In this document: positions 9,842 through 19,991 of the stretch, one piece after another
Numbering within the stretch: the stretch's first letter is position 1
How the letters are laid out: each line of letters opens with the position of its first letter
DNA from: Candidatus Enterovibrio escicola
Lineage (GTDB): Bacteria; Pseudomonadota; Gammaproteobacteria; Enterobacterales; Vibrionaceae
Direction of reading: 5' to 3'
NCBI RefSeq assembly: GCF_002464935.1
Contig: NZ_NBYY01000030.1
Location: forward strand, 1-62,798
Length of the DNA stretch: 62,798 nt
Program-made: the position numbers and the translations under genes
Notes under the pieces: generated by a model
What the model saw: the letters and a program-made list of their open reading frames with translations, nothing else
What the model was told of the DNA's origin: nothing
Database searches by the model: none

Positions 9842-10412
9842 CCTACTTTTCTAAGTTCTGTCGCAAAGTTAACGAAATGGGCTAACCTGTTCATGATGCT
9901 CCAATATTTCCAAGGCGCATTGCACCCCATGGAACTCAATTTCAACGGCAGGCAATATCATGACATACTGATCCTCCACTGCGGGCTTTTGGCATATGCA
10001 CCTCAGTTGGAGAAGACTTTCAGGAAAAGAAAAAATGCTGTATCGACTTCCTAGTGAATGGATGAAACCTAGGTGAAAATCAAGGGTGTATAGTATTACC
10101 TGTATCGCGCTGTCGATAAGCACTGAGACACTGTGGATTTCTATCTCTTTGAAACCCGCGATGAGTCTACCGCCTTGGCCTTCTTCGACAAGATCATCGG
10201 ATCTGCATGGAGTCCCTAAAAAAGTGCTCATAGACCAGAGCGATGCAATGCATTGGCACTGTTCAACCTCAATTGCGTCATCTGGTTTTAGCGTTGACCG
10301 AGATGCTCTATCATAGAGGCAATCGAGTTGAAATATCTGAACAATTTCGTGGAATAACGCCATCATCCGGTGCAATTGAAGAAGCACCAGTGCCTAGGAT
10401 AAAGATCCGTTG
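9842..10412 (+). mobile_element. IS6 family remnant
   Basis: The left end TTCTGTCGCAAAGTT is followed by scattered IS6 transposase segments in several frames: the FNGRQYHDILIL block (equivalent to the HF..DIIL start), the YLYRAVDKHGDTVDFYL block near 10100, ATAFFDKIIGSAWSPKKVLIDQ near 10180, and a final QFRGITPSSGAIEEAPVPR-like end at about 10330-10410. Frameshifts and stops are many. The 3' end is cut by the IS982 copy. Confidence 0.65.
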
Positions 10413-10419
10413 ATGATAT

Positions 10420-11013
10420 CAAGACCATGATAGCCGTCGTCACTTTGACTGAGATAATGCCACCGTGTTCATTGATAATAAAGTATAATTTGAAGCCGTA
10501 GAACCATCCCAGAGTTCCTTTTTCTCGCTTCGCAGTACCTTTAAAAACCTGATGTCTAAGAATGCGTAGGTTGTTACAAACCTGTAACTTGGCCGAATCA
10601 ACGAAAGCAATCCATGTCGGTGAGTGAGGTAAGAGTAAAGCGGAACTAGGATACCTAGCATGAATTCGAGCATTCTCGTGTAACTAACTAATTTAGGAAA
10701 TTCATGGGTGAAGTAACGGCAAACAAAGTGAATGTAATAAGTTTTGAAGTCTCGATACCCAGATTGATGGAAAGCTATCACTATCGTCATCACTTCGCTA
10801 ACTGAGAAGCGAGAAGGCTTGTTTCTTTGTTGGATACCGGAAGCGATTAGGTGTTTTTCCCATGCAGGGAGGAAAGTTTGGTAGAAGTCGTCGACATCGA
10901 CGAAAACAACGTCTAACTTATTCACGCTCAAGTCCTCATGCGGTCGATAGTTCTTTTCAAACGATCAGATCGAGACTTGGCATTCAGTTTATTTCTTATT
11001 CGAATCTCAGGTT
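10420..11013 (-). mobile_element. IS982 family element, 3'-truncated
   Basis: The left end finishes at 11013 (inverted AACCTGAG), and the transposase runs leftward from 10931 with MSVNKLDVVFVDVDDF, HQSGYRDFKTYYIHFVCRYF and FPKLVSYTRM. The shared 13-base deletion near 10615 throws it out of frame, so the long open frame ending at 10440 is not a real protein after that point. The right third of the element is absent where it meets the IS6 remnant. Its outer bases form part of the thiD stop codon. Confidence 0.8.
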
Positions 11014-11824
11014 AATTAAGTATAAAATGATCCAATGGCCCACATCCGGAACCAAGTCGTTGGTTTTGTGCTCGGAGTAAGCAATCACTGAGGTAATGTT
11101 TTGCCTTTGTGACTGAATCGAGCATGTTTTGACCGTGTGCGAGATAAGTAGCAATTGCTGAAGAGAGGGTACAACCAGTACCATGGGTATTCATTGATGT
11201 AATTCTTGGTGATGTTATTGAATAAACCCCAGATGTATGAACTAATATGTCTGTGCAGTACTTCTCATCATCACTATGACCACCTTTAACCAACAACCAT
11301 TCACAGCCAAACGTTGTAAGAGCAAGGTTTAAAATATCTCGCTTAATCTTGATGTCGTTACTTATAGATAAAGCGTAAAACTCTGGTAGATTCGGGGTAA
11401 CAAGGACAGAAAATGGGAAGAGTTTGTTTTTACAGAGGGTGATGGCAGCCTCACTAAGGAGCACTTGACCTTTAGTTGATAATAGGATGGGATCAACAAC
11501 AATGTTTTTGGCATGATATTGGATTAACTTATCTATCACGACCTGTGTAATTTCAGGGGTCGCTAGCATCCCAATTTTCACAGATGAAACATTAAAGTCA
11601 TTAAAAATTGCATCGATTTGCGCAGCAACAATTGAAGTATCAAGTGGCGTGATATGGGTTACACCTTGAGTATTCTGAGCCGTAACAGCAGTAATAGCAG
11701 TACATGCATATGCGCCATTAGCAGTAATGCTCTTAAGGTCTGCTTGAATACCGGCACCTGATGAACTATCAGACCCTGCAATGGAGAGTACAACTGGGGG
11801 GGTATTGGTGCGAAAGTCCGTCAT
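11012..11824 (-). CDS. thiD: hydroxymethylpyrimidine/phosphomethylpyrimidine kinase
   Basis: ThiD phosphorylates HMP and HMP-phosphate to HMP-pyrophosphate, the pyrimidine half of thiamine. The 270-residue ribokinase-fold protein has VLSIAGSDSSSGAGIQADLKS at its start, GAYACTAITAVTAQNT, VDPILLSTKG in the centre, LVTPNLPEF, LLVKGGH, and the anion-hole/ATP motif NTHGTGCTLSSAIATYLA. The C-terminus ends in GCGPLDHFILN. Its TAA stop is T from chromosome plus AA of the IS982 left end (11012-11013), so the IS inserted exactly at, or replaced, the last codons. The length is normal for the family, so the protein is probably functional. The start at 11824 (MTDFRTN) fits the family. No other thi gene is visible in the window. 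Confidence 0.9.
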   Translation of the reverse strand: MTDFRTNTPPVVLSIAGSDSSSGAGIQADLKSITANGAYACTAITAVTAQNTQGVTHITPLDTSIVAAQIDAIFNDFNVSSVKIGMLATPEITQVVIDKLIQYHAKNIVVDPILLSTKGQVLLSEAAITLCKNKLFPFSVLVTPNLPEFYALSISNDIKIKRDILNLALTTFGCEWLLVKGGHSDDEKYCTDILVHTSGVYSITSPRITSMNTHGTGCTLSSAIATYLAHGQNMLDSVTKAKHYLSDCLLRAQNQRLGSGCGPLDHFILN

Positions 11825-11916
11825 CGTGAGGATGATCCGTCATAAGTGTGTTTGGTAAACCTTGGTGATTATATCACGGATATAGCTAGTTTATCGATGT
11901 TTTACAGGTCCTGACG

Positions 11917-11943
11917 GTGTTGTTGATTAAATCAGGCCTATAG
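11917..11943 (-). mobile_element. IS903-like right-end fragment
   Basis: TGTTGTTGATTAAATCAGGCCTATAG is the right terminal repeat of the IS903-like element. Nothing else of that copy is present. Confidence 0.6.
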
Positions 11944-12330
11944 AACCCACCAACAATGTATTTATTTTCGGGAAGATATATCATACACATAGAAACCGAC
12001 TGTGCTCCAAAATACAACATTAAATATGGATAACAGATTAAAAAGTAGATTGAAGGTTTTTTCTACGATAACCAAATTAATGCTGATGTGTAGTAGTCAA
12101 GAGGTGTCACGGATACCAGCATTATTAACAGCCCGTTTAACAATTTGCTTTTCCTCCCAGCCAAGCAAGCCATGTGTGTGTATTAAAGCTGAAAGGTTCG
12201 GCAACATGCCTAGCATGTTTCCCCCATGGTTAATATTAAGCGCTTTAACTGTTCTTGTGTGCGGGCAACATCGACATTTAACGTCAACGGTAGCTATAAT
12301 GATCACAAAGCCCGCTGCACCAAGTATGAA
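11944..12330 (-). mobile_element. IS1 family remnant (InsA region)
   Basis: Leftward translation from about 12306 gives VDVKCRCCPHTRTVKA and VKRAVNNAGIRDTSR, the zinc-finger and helix parts of IS1 InsA. A short outer piece of the element (TGTATTTATTTTCGGGAAGATAT at 11957-11979) is fused directly to it, so the InsB region has been deleted. It is inactive. Confidence 0.65.
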
Positions 12331-12834
12331 ACTACTCCATTTATTGACGTCGTCAATTTAACACAAGCGACAAAAATCATCCATAAATGGATACGCACGG
12401 GACAATATAACATACTTAAAAATCACAGGGAGCCTTAGTCGCCTGAATGTTATGGACGTGATCAATTTTTCTGATATTGAAAGTATGTACCAGAATAACT
12501 GGAAGTTACTCAATTTTAGAGGTCATAAATGTGTTTAGTTCAAGGTAAGTCCTCATAGGAATAATCAGTCCCTTTTACGGAATTTTCACGTCAAAATTGG
12601 CGCATTGATGCCCTCAAATAGGGTGAGTTTGCTAACACCATGCTCGGTGCTATCCTTTTTTGATGGAATTCACTACATCTACAAAGGAATGCCACAATCA
12701 TGACACCAGTAAAGCTCGCTAAAACCTGCACCTTTAATTTGTTTAATTATATTAGTCTCCTATTTTCATAGCGGTTGGCGAGTAAATATAACTCAATGAC
12801 TCCCTTTATAAAAAGAACACATTGGAGTATCACC
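12331..12834. other. gap with an unassigned repeat
   Basis: No gene was identified before the helicase start at 12835. About 12540-12750 resembles two other places in the window, 18195-18280 (inverted) and 37500-37640. Shared words include ATGA(T/C)A(C/T)CAGTAAAGCTC and TCATAGGAAT. It may be an unrecognised IS remnant. The part from 12360 to 12480 shows nothing recognisable. Confidence 0.35.
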
Positions 12835-14160
12835 TTGAAATTCGAAGACTTAGGTTTAAACAGGCGCCTGATTAAAACGATTGAACATTGGGGATTTGAC
12901 ACCCCAACTAAAATTCAAGTTGTAGCCATTCCTGTTGTTAATTCAGGACAAGATCTGCTTGCATCTTCTAAGACAGGTTCAGGTAAAACACTAGCATTCC
13001 TTCTTCCAGCGATGCAACGCGTCATGCGTAATAAAGCTTGGAGCCGTCGTGATCCACGTGTTGTAGTTCTTGCACCAACTCGTGAGTTGGCAAAACAAGT
13101 TTTTGGCAAACTTCGTCAACTTACTGGGGGCACACAGTACAAAGGAATATTAATTCTTGGCGGTGAAAATTTTAACGATCAAGCAAAAGATTTTCATAAA
13201 GATCCAGTGTTTGTTGTTGCGACGCCAGGTCGTTTAGCTGACCATCTCGAGCATCGACATTTGAGACTATCTGGAGTAGAGCTGTTAATTGTAGATGAAG
13301 CTGACCGATTATTTGATCTTGGCTTTGAACCACAACTAAAAATCATTAATGTGGCTGCAAACCACCGCTGTCGTCAAACCTTAATGTTTTCTGCAACTCT
13401 TGATCATCAGCAAATAAATAATTTTGCTGCAGATATGTTGAAGAATCCGCGCCGTATTGCAATTGGCTATGTAAATGAAGAACACAAGGATATTGAGCAA
13501 CGTCTGTATCTTTGTGATCACCTAGGTCATAAACAAGCACTTCTTGACCGTATTCTGGACGATGAGAACTATCAGAAAATGATGGTATTTACCGCAACAC
13601 GTGTAGATACTGAGCGTCTAGCAGCTTTATTTCTTGAACGTGATATCAAAGCGGTTGCATTGAGTGGCAAAGTGAACCAAGCTTCACGTAGCCGTATCAT
13701 GAGCGAGTTTATGTGTGGTGTGCATGCAGTATTAGTCACTACCGACCTAGCTTCTCGTGGTTTGGATATTTCTAACGTATCACACGTTGTAAACTTCGAT
13801 ATGCCGAAACATCCTGAAGAGTATGTTCACCGTATCGGGCGTACTGGTCGCGCAGGTAACAAGGGCACTGCAATTTCATTTGTAAGTCCGAAGGACTGGA
13901 ATAGTTTTAAAGCTATCGAAAGTTTCCTCGAAAAGAAGATTAAATTGGTAATGTTTGAAGGGTTAGAAGGTAAATTTAAAGGCCTTGTAACAAAACCTAA
14001 AAAGATCTTCACGAAAATATCACCACAATCGGGAAAATTTCAAAATAAATCTGCGAAGAAACCGATACCGAAAAAACGTAATAAGAGTTTTTATAAAGGT
14101 GTGTCGGTGGGTGATCACTTGTTTGCTTCTAAAAATAAATGGACGGACATCGGGGAATAA
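12835..14160 (+). CDS. DEAD-box ATP-dependent RNA helicase
   Basis: This 441-residue protein is a superfamily 2 RNA helicase. It has the Q motif (FEDLGLN..FDTPTKIQ), motif I SSKTGSGKT, Ia PTRELAKQ, Ib TPGRLADHL, II VDEADRL, III FSATLDH, and in the second RecA domain FTATRVDTERL, VTTDLASRGLDI and HRIGRTGRAG. A lysine-rich tail of about 80 residues suits RNA binding. Such proteins unwind structured mRNA or help ribosome assembly in the cold. The motif spacing and tail match a Vibrio chromosome II-type DEAD helicase rather than clearly SrmB, RhlE or DeaD, so no symbol is given. Start: TTG at 12835 with GGAG seven bases upstream yields MKFEDLGLN as in relatives; in-frame ATG (12796) and TTG (12775) upstream are less likely. 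The gene appears intact. Confidence 0.88.
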   Translation: MKFEDLGLNRRLIKTIEHWGFDTPTKIQVVAIPVVNSGQDLLASSKTGSGKTLAFLLPAMQRVMRNKAWSRRDPRVVVLAPTRELAKQVFGKLRQLTGGTQYKGILILGGENFNDQAKDFHKDPVFVVATPGRLADHLEHRHLRLSGVELLIVDEADRLFDLGFEPQLKIINVAANHRCRQTLMFSATLDHQQINNFAADMLKNPRRIAIGYVNEEHKDIEQRLYLCDHLGHKQALLDRILDDENYQKMMVFTATRVDTERLAALFLERDIKAVALSGKVNQASRSRIMSEFMCGVHAVLVTTDLASRGLDISNVSHVVNFDMPKHPEEYVHRIGRTGRAGNKGTAISFVSPKDWNSFKAIESFLEKKIKLVMFEGLEGKFKGLVTKPKKIFTKISPQSGKFQNKSAKKPIPKKRNKSFYKGVSVGDHLFASKNKWTDIGE

Positions 14161-14267
14161 TATCCGCAAAACGCGAAAAAAGTTCTCCGAATAAGTATTC
14201 CTTTGTCTGTTTATAATTCCACAACTTAAACGTGGCATTCAGATAATAACTGAGACACTTATAGTTT

Positions 14268-15230
14268 AACCTCAGATCTGCATAAGCACTTGCTTATTAA
14301 ACCTAATAAGGTTGATGCTCAGCTTCTTTGGTTGAAATGAATACGTGATGAGACTAGCCAGCAAGTTAACCATAAAGATGATACAACTACGGTGCCGAAA
14401 ATGCTCGATTTGGGATATATTTTTTGTTGATCAAAAACGGTTTCAATAATAAATTGTTTCCGGAGCATCAAACGATTCCAAAGTTTCACCACTTTGGATT
14501 TCATGTTTTTTCATACCAGTTATCTGTGTCACTCCCTTGTCTGCAAGTTCCCGCTCCAATAGACCAGAGATATAACCTTTATCTCCGTATAAACACCCCC
14601 AAAACTCGTCAACCCTTTCTGATACAGGCTTTCTATCATCCACGTTATCCTTCGTCACTTTGACTGAGATAATGCACCTTGGTCATTGATAATGAAGTGT
14701 AATTTAAAACCGTAGAACCACCAAATTGTTCTCTTTTCTTCACTTCTCGGTACCTTTAAAAACCTGATGTCTGAAAATACGTAGGTTGTGACAAACCTGT
14801 AGCTTGGACGAATCAACGAAGGCAATCACTAACGGTGAGTGAGGTAAGAGTAAAGCGGAACTAGAAAACTTTACATGAACTTAAGCATTTTCATGTAGCT
14901 GGCTAATTCAGGAAATTCGTTGATGAAGTAGTGACAACTAAAGTGGATGTACTAGGTTTTAAAGTCTCGATACCCAGATTGATGGAAAGCTATCACTATT
15001 ATCATCACTTCACTAACATAAGAGGCGAGAAGGCATCTTTCTTTGTTTGATACCGGAAGCAATTAGGTATTTTTTCCATGCAGGGAGGAAAGTTTGGTAG
15101 AAGTCGTTGACATCGACGAGAACAGCGTCTAAGTTATTCATGCTCAAGTTCTTTTGTAGTCAATAGTTTATTTCCAACGATCAGATCTCGACTTGGACAT
15201 TTAGTTCATTTCTTATACGCAGCTCAAGTT
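14268..15230 (-). mobile_element. IS982 family element, full length but broken
   Basis: At 963 bases this copy has both ends: right end AACCTCAGATCTGCATAAG at 14268 and left end finishing AGCTCAAGTT at 15230. Transposase blocks seen leftward include the DDRKPVSERVDEFWGCLYGDKGY block (14560-14650), GFKLHFIIND and FHQSGYRDFKT. It has the 13-base deletion near 14825 and further stops. Its left end abuts, and probably truncated, the IS256 copy next to it. Confidence 0.82.
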
Positions 15231-15236
15231 AATGTC

Positions 15237-16483
15237 AAGCCTCGTAAGCTATACCAATTAACCTAAGCGGTTCACATCAGTTTGAAGGCCATTTCCAGTG
15301 TCGTTTTTTTGACTTTCACAATTCTTAGTTTTGTTCGTTCTTAACCTCCCCGTTGCAAACATTGATTCAATAGGGTTTATTTTTTGAATATATGTCCAGT
15401 GCTCAGCGTGAAAATTGTAAAATGCTAGCATTTCCACTTTGTCTTTGGTCAGGCACTCCGCTGCTTTGGGATATTTAACACCATATCGTATTTCGAACTG
15501 TCTGAAGGCTTTATGTGCCTCTTGTTGTGTCTCCGCCATCCCGATATCGTGAAGCGATTCTTTCATTTTTAGTTGAATAGATTTTGGGACTTTCTTTAAT
15601 AAATTGGCCGTTTTGTGTACCCAGTAGCGCTAATGACGCGTCGTTGGCCAATACTTTGTCACTGCATTCCAAAAATAGAAAGCGCCATCACCAATGGCAA
15701 GTTCAGGAGCGGTACTGATACCTTAGTACGTTAGCGGTGACAGAACTTCAAGCCAACTAACCTCTGACTCCCTATACCCATCGACAACAGATAGCACTTC
15801 CTTGCGACCGAAATCCTCGATACCGATGACAACAAGCAGGCAAAGTTTATCATCCATTCAAACTTTGCAGTAAATACCATCAGCCAAAATCTAGACATAC
15901 CTCCGTTTATTTAGGTTGCGCTTACGCCACTAATCGTATTTTTCCTCCCACTGCTGCTTGAGTCAAGAAACACTGTTTGCTAATAACCACTTGGCTTGCT
16001 TACCTAAGATCAATTCTAGGGCTGGCTGCATATTGCCCGTGGAGATCCCCCGCAGGTAAAACCAAGGGCTAATCTCTTCTATGTTTTTGGTTTGCTTGAG
16101 ATAGGGTGGAACAAGTCTGTTATTTAATTTGATTCCGCTCCCTGTTTTATCTCGAACTTTTGGAACCTTGACGGTAATGTCGCCGAGCCAAGTTTATTGG
16201 TGATGCTCAGGCAAATGATCATTGCGAACCACTCCCTGCTTTCCGTTAGCTTGGAGTGATGTAAAATTATCGAGCAAGGATTAAACCTCAGCTTCTATAG
16301 CTTGAGCCTACAACTGATGTACGCCTTGTTTCAGCAGTTAATTAAGCGGGTTTTCTAGTTTATGCAGCTCGGTAACGTTATGATTATTGTCCATGCGGTG
16401 TATTCCTTGTTGGTTGTTGGTATGGTGAGATCAATTAACAGGTTACACAGCATTATTTCCTACCCATACAACAGAAATCACTA
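15237..16483 (-). mobile_element. IS256 family element, 3'-truncated and broken
   Basis: The mutator-type transposase would begin at about 16394 (ATGGACAATAATCATAACG). Recognisable blocks are TKNIEEISPWFYLRG, the DGVYCKV region, and the open segment 15258-15566 with KAFRQFEIRYGVKYPKAAECLTKDK, FYNFHAEHWTYIQKINPIESMFATGRLRTNKTKN. Frameshifts and stops are frequent, and the last 30 or so codons are lost at the junction with the IS982 copy. Confidence 0.8.
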
Positions 16484-16668
16484 TATCTCACGGGAAATTC
16501 CAATCACCTATATCGCAAAGACAATCAAGTATCATCGTTCTTCAGTTTAGCGAGAGTTAAAAAGATACCATCATAACAGCACTTATTGTCCTAAAATTGC
16601 TCAAGATCTATCGGCTCGCAATCTAGCAAGTAAGTAGGTGCTTTCGCAAACAGGAGATCTGAGGTTAA

Positions 16669-16963
16669 TCAACGAAATTTGAGTTTTAAAATACCTTTCA
16701 CTATCAATGCCGTTTCAATCGCGGTATCCGAAAATATAAACCCACGCCTACGCTGACCATGATGATTTAGACAATGCCATGCCTTAATAGCAGAGACATC
16801 TATCCAAAAAGTCACTAAACCACAGTTTCACTAATGCTTGATTGTATTGTTTCCAGTTTCTGACTTTGTGCTTGGTCTTTCCCATCATCACCTCCCGATT
16901 AACTCCATGATAATCTGATCATAGGAATTGTGATTAGTTCAGATATTTAGGGAAAAAATGCCC
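16669..16963 (-). mobile_element. IS903-like 5' fragment
   Basis: The transposase start (leftward MMGKTKHKVRNWKQYNQALV) and the block FSDTAIETALIVKGILKL lie between the left end near 16963 and 16669. At 16669 the element stops at a remnant of an IS982 right end (GGAGATCTGAGGTT, 16652-16668). Confidence 0.7.
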
Positions 16964-17075
16964 TTCAGACTTGAATTTAAGATTTCTGAGAAAACAGTAG
17001 GAATCACACTAATTTCAATTAGGCTAAGAGGTTCCAAGAATTTTATGGGATTACAATAAGGATACTTTACCCGCC

Positions 17076-18173
17076 ATGATATTTGGTCGTAATAAATCAA
17101 AAAAAATAGATTTACTGGCTGCTGCTGATTTTCTTAATAGATTTAAACATCCGTCCTTAATCAATCTCTGGGCGAATAAACCAGGTATTGTTACTCAATC
17201 GAGTACTAGCACCAAGGAAGTAACAGTTATCTTTCCTTTTGCAGCTGGTACATTGATCTCCGAACTTAATATGTGGCTTGAAGATAAAATGGAACAAAAT
17301 ACCTCATTACCTAGTTTTAATATCATTCAACGCGTAGCGATAATAAAGACTGGAATGAGACCACACCTCAAAGGTGTAAAAAATATCATTGTCGTTAGTT
17401 CAGCGAAAGGTGGCGTTGGTAAATCAACGACGTCCGCGAATCTCGCTCTATCCCTTCACGCGCAAGGAGCAAAAGTAGGATTGGTCGATGCGGACATTTA
17501 TGGACCATCTTTACCTTTAATGCTTGGAACTAAAGGTAAGCAGCCTATTACATTAGATGGAAAAACCATGGAGCCAGTAGAGGCATATAATATCTACAGT
17601 AATTCAATTGGTTATTTAGTATCTGATGAGAAAGCCATGGTATGGCGTGGGCCAATGGCATCAAAAGCCTTCGCTCAATTAATCAATGAAACCAATTGGC
17701 CAAATCTAGATTATCTTATTGTCGACATGCCACCAGGCACTGGTGATGTTCAATTGAGCTTGGCACAACAATTCCCAGTTAGTGCTGCGATTGTTGTTAC
17801 GACACCGCAAGACTTAGCGCTTGCTGATGCGATTAAAGGTATAGTAATGTTCGAAAAAGTTTCGGTACCCGTATTGGGAATAGTCGAAAATATGAGTTAT
17901 CATATCTGTAACAAGTGTGGTCATCATGAAGCTATTTTTGGTGAAGGGGGCGCGCAAAAAATTGCATCTCAATACGGATTGTTACTTCTGGCTCAAATAC
18001 CGTTGCATATAGGTATTCGTGAAGACATTGATGCGGGAATGCCGACTGTTGCGAGTAGACCGGACAGTGAACATTCTGCAATATATCGTCAGATGGCGTT
18101 ACGTATAGCTAGTCAGCTGTATTGGAACTGTGAAGGTGTATCTACGCAAATATTGATTACTACTATAGAGTAA
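17076..18173 (+). CDS. apbC: Mrp/NBP35 family Fe-S cluster carrier ATPase
   Basis: ApbC (Mrp) is a cytosolic P-loop ATPase that binds and hands on Fe-S clusters to target proteins. The 365-residue protein has an N-terminal DUF59/MIP18-related part (residues 1-95), the deviant Walker A SAKGGVGKST at 109-118, GLVDADIYGPSLPLMLG, the Walker B-like DYLIVDMPPGTGDVQL, and VTTPQDLALADA. The bridging cysteine motif CNKC (about residue 275) is intact, followed by GHHEAIFGEGGA and the C-terminal IREDIDAGMPTV. The start at 17076 has AAGGAT about 13 bases upstream. The gene is alone between IS903-like and other IS debris. No change of key residues was seen, so it is likely active. Confidence 0.92.
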   Translation: MIFGRNKSKKIDLLAAADFLNRFKHPSLINLWANKPGIVTQSSTSTKEVTVIFPFAAGTLISELNMWLEDKMEQNTSLPSFNIIQRVAIIKTGMRPHLKGVKNIIVVSSAKGGVGKSTTSANLALSLHAQGAKVGLVDADIYGPSLPLMLGTKGKQPITLDGKTMEPVEAYNIYSNSIGYLVSDEKAMVWRGPMASKAFAQLINETNWPNLDYLIVDMPPGTGDVQLSLAQQFPVSAAIVVTTPQDLALADAIKGIVMFEKVSVPVLGIVENMSYHICNKCGHHEAIFGEGGAQKIASQYGLLLLAQIPLHIGIREDIDAGMPTVASRPDSEHSAIYRQMALRIASQLYWNCEGVSTQILITTIE

Positions 18174-18194
18174 ATGATCGTGAGGGAGCTATAC

Positions 18195-18330
18195 TAAAAC
18201 AAGTTAAAATACAGCCCACAGCTAGCTTTACTGATCGCATGATCAAGGCATCCCTTTGTAGGTTTAGTGCGTTCCATTAAAAATGGATAACGTCGAGCAT
18301 AGAGTCAGTAAACACTCCCTACTGGAGTGT
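18195..18330. repeat. unassigned repeat and small hairpin downstream of apbC
   Basis: About 18195-18280 (AGCTTTACTGATCGCATGATCAAGGCATC) is an inverted relative of sequences near 12700 and 37590. Just after it ACACTCC (18312-18318), a five-base loop and GGAGTGT (18324-18330) form a perfect hairpin. No run of T follows, so it is not called a terminator. Confidence 0.4.
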
Positions 18331-18427
18331 AGGGGTGTGCTTATTTCATCGTTAAATCCCTGTAAAATAGACTGATTAACCTTTGCATATGTATAAACTC
18401 GGCTTTCTTTTGGTGGAACATATCAGT

Positions 18428-18471
18428 AACCTCAGATCTGCATAAGTGTTTGCTTATGCAGATCTGAGGTT
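18428..18471. repeat. perfect palindrome of two IS982 right ends
   Basis: AACCTCAGATCTGCATAAG (18428-18446) and its exact reverse complement (18453-18471) are separated by six bases. Each arm equals the right terminal repeat of IS982-type copies here. A truncated IS982 follows directly on the right. Confidence 0.85.
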
Positions 18472-18985
18472 CATAAGGTGTAATTTGAAACCGTAGAACC
18501 ACCACATCGTTCCCTTTCCTCGCTTTACGGTACCTTTAAAAACCTAATGTCTAAAAATACGTAGGTTGTAACAAACCTGTAACTTGGACGAATCAACGAA
18601 GGCAATCCCTGACGGTGAGTGAGGTAAGAACAAAGTGGCACCAGAACACCTTGCATGAGCTTATCCTCGTGTAGCTAACTAATTCAGGAAATTAGTTGGT
18701 AAGGTAGCAGAAAATAAAGTGGATGTAATAGGTTTTAAAGTCTCGATACCCCGATTGATGGAAAGCTATCACTATTGTCATCACTTCGCTAACTAAGAGG
18801 CAAGAAGGCATCTTTCTTTGTTGGATACCGGAATAAATTAGGTGTTTTTCCTATCTAGGGAGGAAAGTTTGGTAAAAGTCGTCGGCATCGACGAAAACAG
18901 AGTCTAAGTTGTTCATGCTCAAGTCCTTGTGTAGTTAATAGTTTATTTCCGACGATCAGATCTCGACTTGGACATTTAGTTCAGA
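18472..18985 (-). mobile_element. IS982 family fragment
   Basis: The N-terminal two thirds of the transposase region is recognisable leftward (VDDFYQTFLP near 18880, HQSGYRDFKTYYIHF, GTVKRGKGTMWWFYGFKLH near 18510), with the shared 13-base deletion near 18610. The outer left end is cut at about 18985, where an IS903-like fragment begins. Confidence 0.75.
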
Positions 18986-19473
18986 TCTTTTGGAAATAAC
19001 ACCGCTGTGGATGACAATGAGGTTATACCTATATTGCTTAACCCATTACGACGAAAGATATAGCAAGTCAGTGCTTATGGAGCCTATGACACAAGAGCAT
19101 GTCACCCAGTACTGAAAAACAAAAGAATAACACCCAGTATCCCACCTAAAAGCAACGCGGTATACTGGGAGGAATGGCATCCTAGAAATCAAGCTGTAAA
19201 GGCTTTAAAATAGGACAAACTAGCGGAGTGAAAAAGAACAGGAGTTATCACAAATGATCATTAGCAGAGACAGCAATGTTTCGTTATAAACAGTTACTCA
19301 ACCTTAAACTTACTCTTCGTAATTACAAGGCTCAAGTTAATGAAGCGCTAGCAAATGTGAAAGCGATGAATAAAGTTCTAAAACTCAGTATACCTGTTCG
19401 CCAGCAGACAAATTAAGACATGTAAAAAATTGGGATTAGTGCATTATAGGCCTAGTTTAATCAACAACGCCCC
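18986..19473 (+). mobile_element. IS903-like fragment, 3' half
   Basis: Transposase blocks VLPILLNPLRRKI (near 19040), SAYGAYDTRACHPVLKNKRITPS, FRYKQLLNLKLTLRNYKAQVNEALANVKAMNKV and the stop near 19415 are seen in broken frames. The right end TTTAATCAACAACGCC finishes at 19473. Confidence 0.72.
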
Positions 19474-19607
19474 GTAGATGCATAAAATACACATTCCAAC
19501 GCTCTGGGGTGTATGATGTTACCTTTAATCTAAAAAGGACATATGATTCTCAGCATTGTCGTTCATATAGCACAAATCTAGAAAACATAAGGGAGATTGA
19601 AAGCACC

Positions 19608-19826
19608 ATGATCGAGACGGAATTACAGATGAAAAAACGGATTGATTATCTTGAAATGAAACTAGCGTTTCAGGATCTGACTATTGAAGAACTGAATGGT
19701 GCAATGATCCAACAGCAAATATCTCTAGACAAAATAAACGAGAGAATTACCTTCATCATTACTGAGTTGAGAACAATGGAACCTGAGAATATTGCAAATA
19801 CGAATGAAGCTCCTCCACATTACTAA
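19608..19826 (+). CDS. slyX: SlyX family protein
   Basis: SlyX is a small cytoplasmic coiled-coil protein of unknown role, named from a lysis-related phenotype in coliphage studies. The 72-residue product has the family core RIDYLEMKLAFQDLTIEELN, heptad-like leucine spacing through residue 50, and the characteristic proline/histidine tail ending PPHY. The ATG at 19608 (MIETELQMKK) fits family length, with GGGAG about 13 bases upstream. The frame is open another 33 codons upstream, but these are non-conserved leader sequence. The gene is flanked on both sides by IS debris. In many relatives slyX sits next to an FKBP peptidyl-prolyl isomerase gene, which is absent here. Confidence 0.8.
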   Translation: MIETELQMKKRIDYLEMKLAFQDLTIEELNGAMIQQQISLDKINERITFIITELRTMEPENIANTNEAPPHY

Positions 19827-19991
19827 AACAACTATATTATGATCTTAAAGATCAGTAGCCTATTATCCATTCTATATCCGTATTAATTTTACATCCACAA
19901 AAAACACCACTAATATATTAACTTGATCTGCGCAGAAAAATGAACTAAATGTACAAGTCTCAATCTTATAATTTAATTAAAACTATTAGTC

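Noticed and set aside
10440-10931. 163-residue open frame read as an intact IS982 transposase
   Set aside because: After LTHR it runs in the wrong frame because of the 13-base deletion; the C-terminal part of the frame is meaningless.
12835-14160. Naming the DEAD-box helicase srmB
   Set aside because: Motifs are common to the family; the C-terminal tail does not clearly match SrmB, so no symbol was given.
18312-18330. Hairpin after apbC as a terminator
   Set aside because: The stem is perfect but only seven bases, and no T-run follows.
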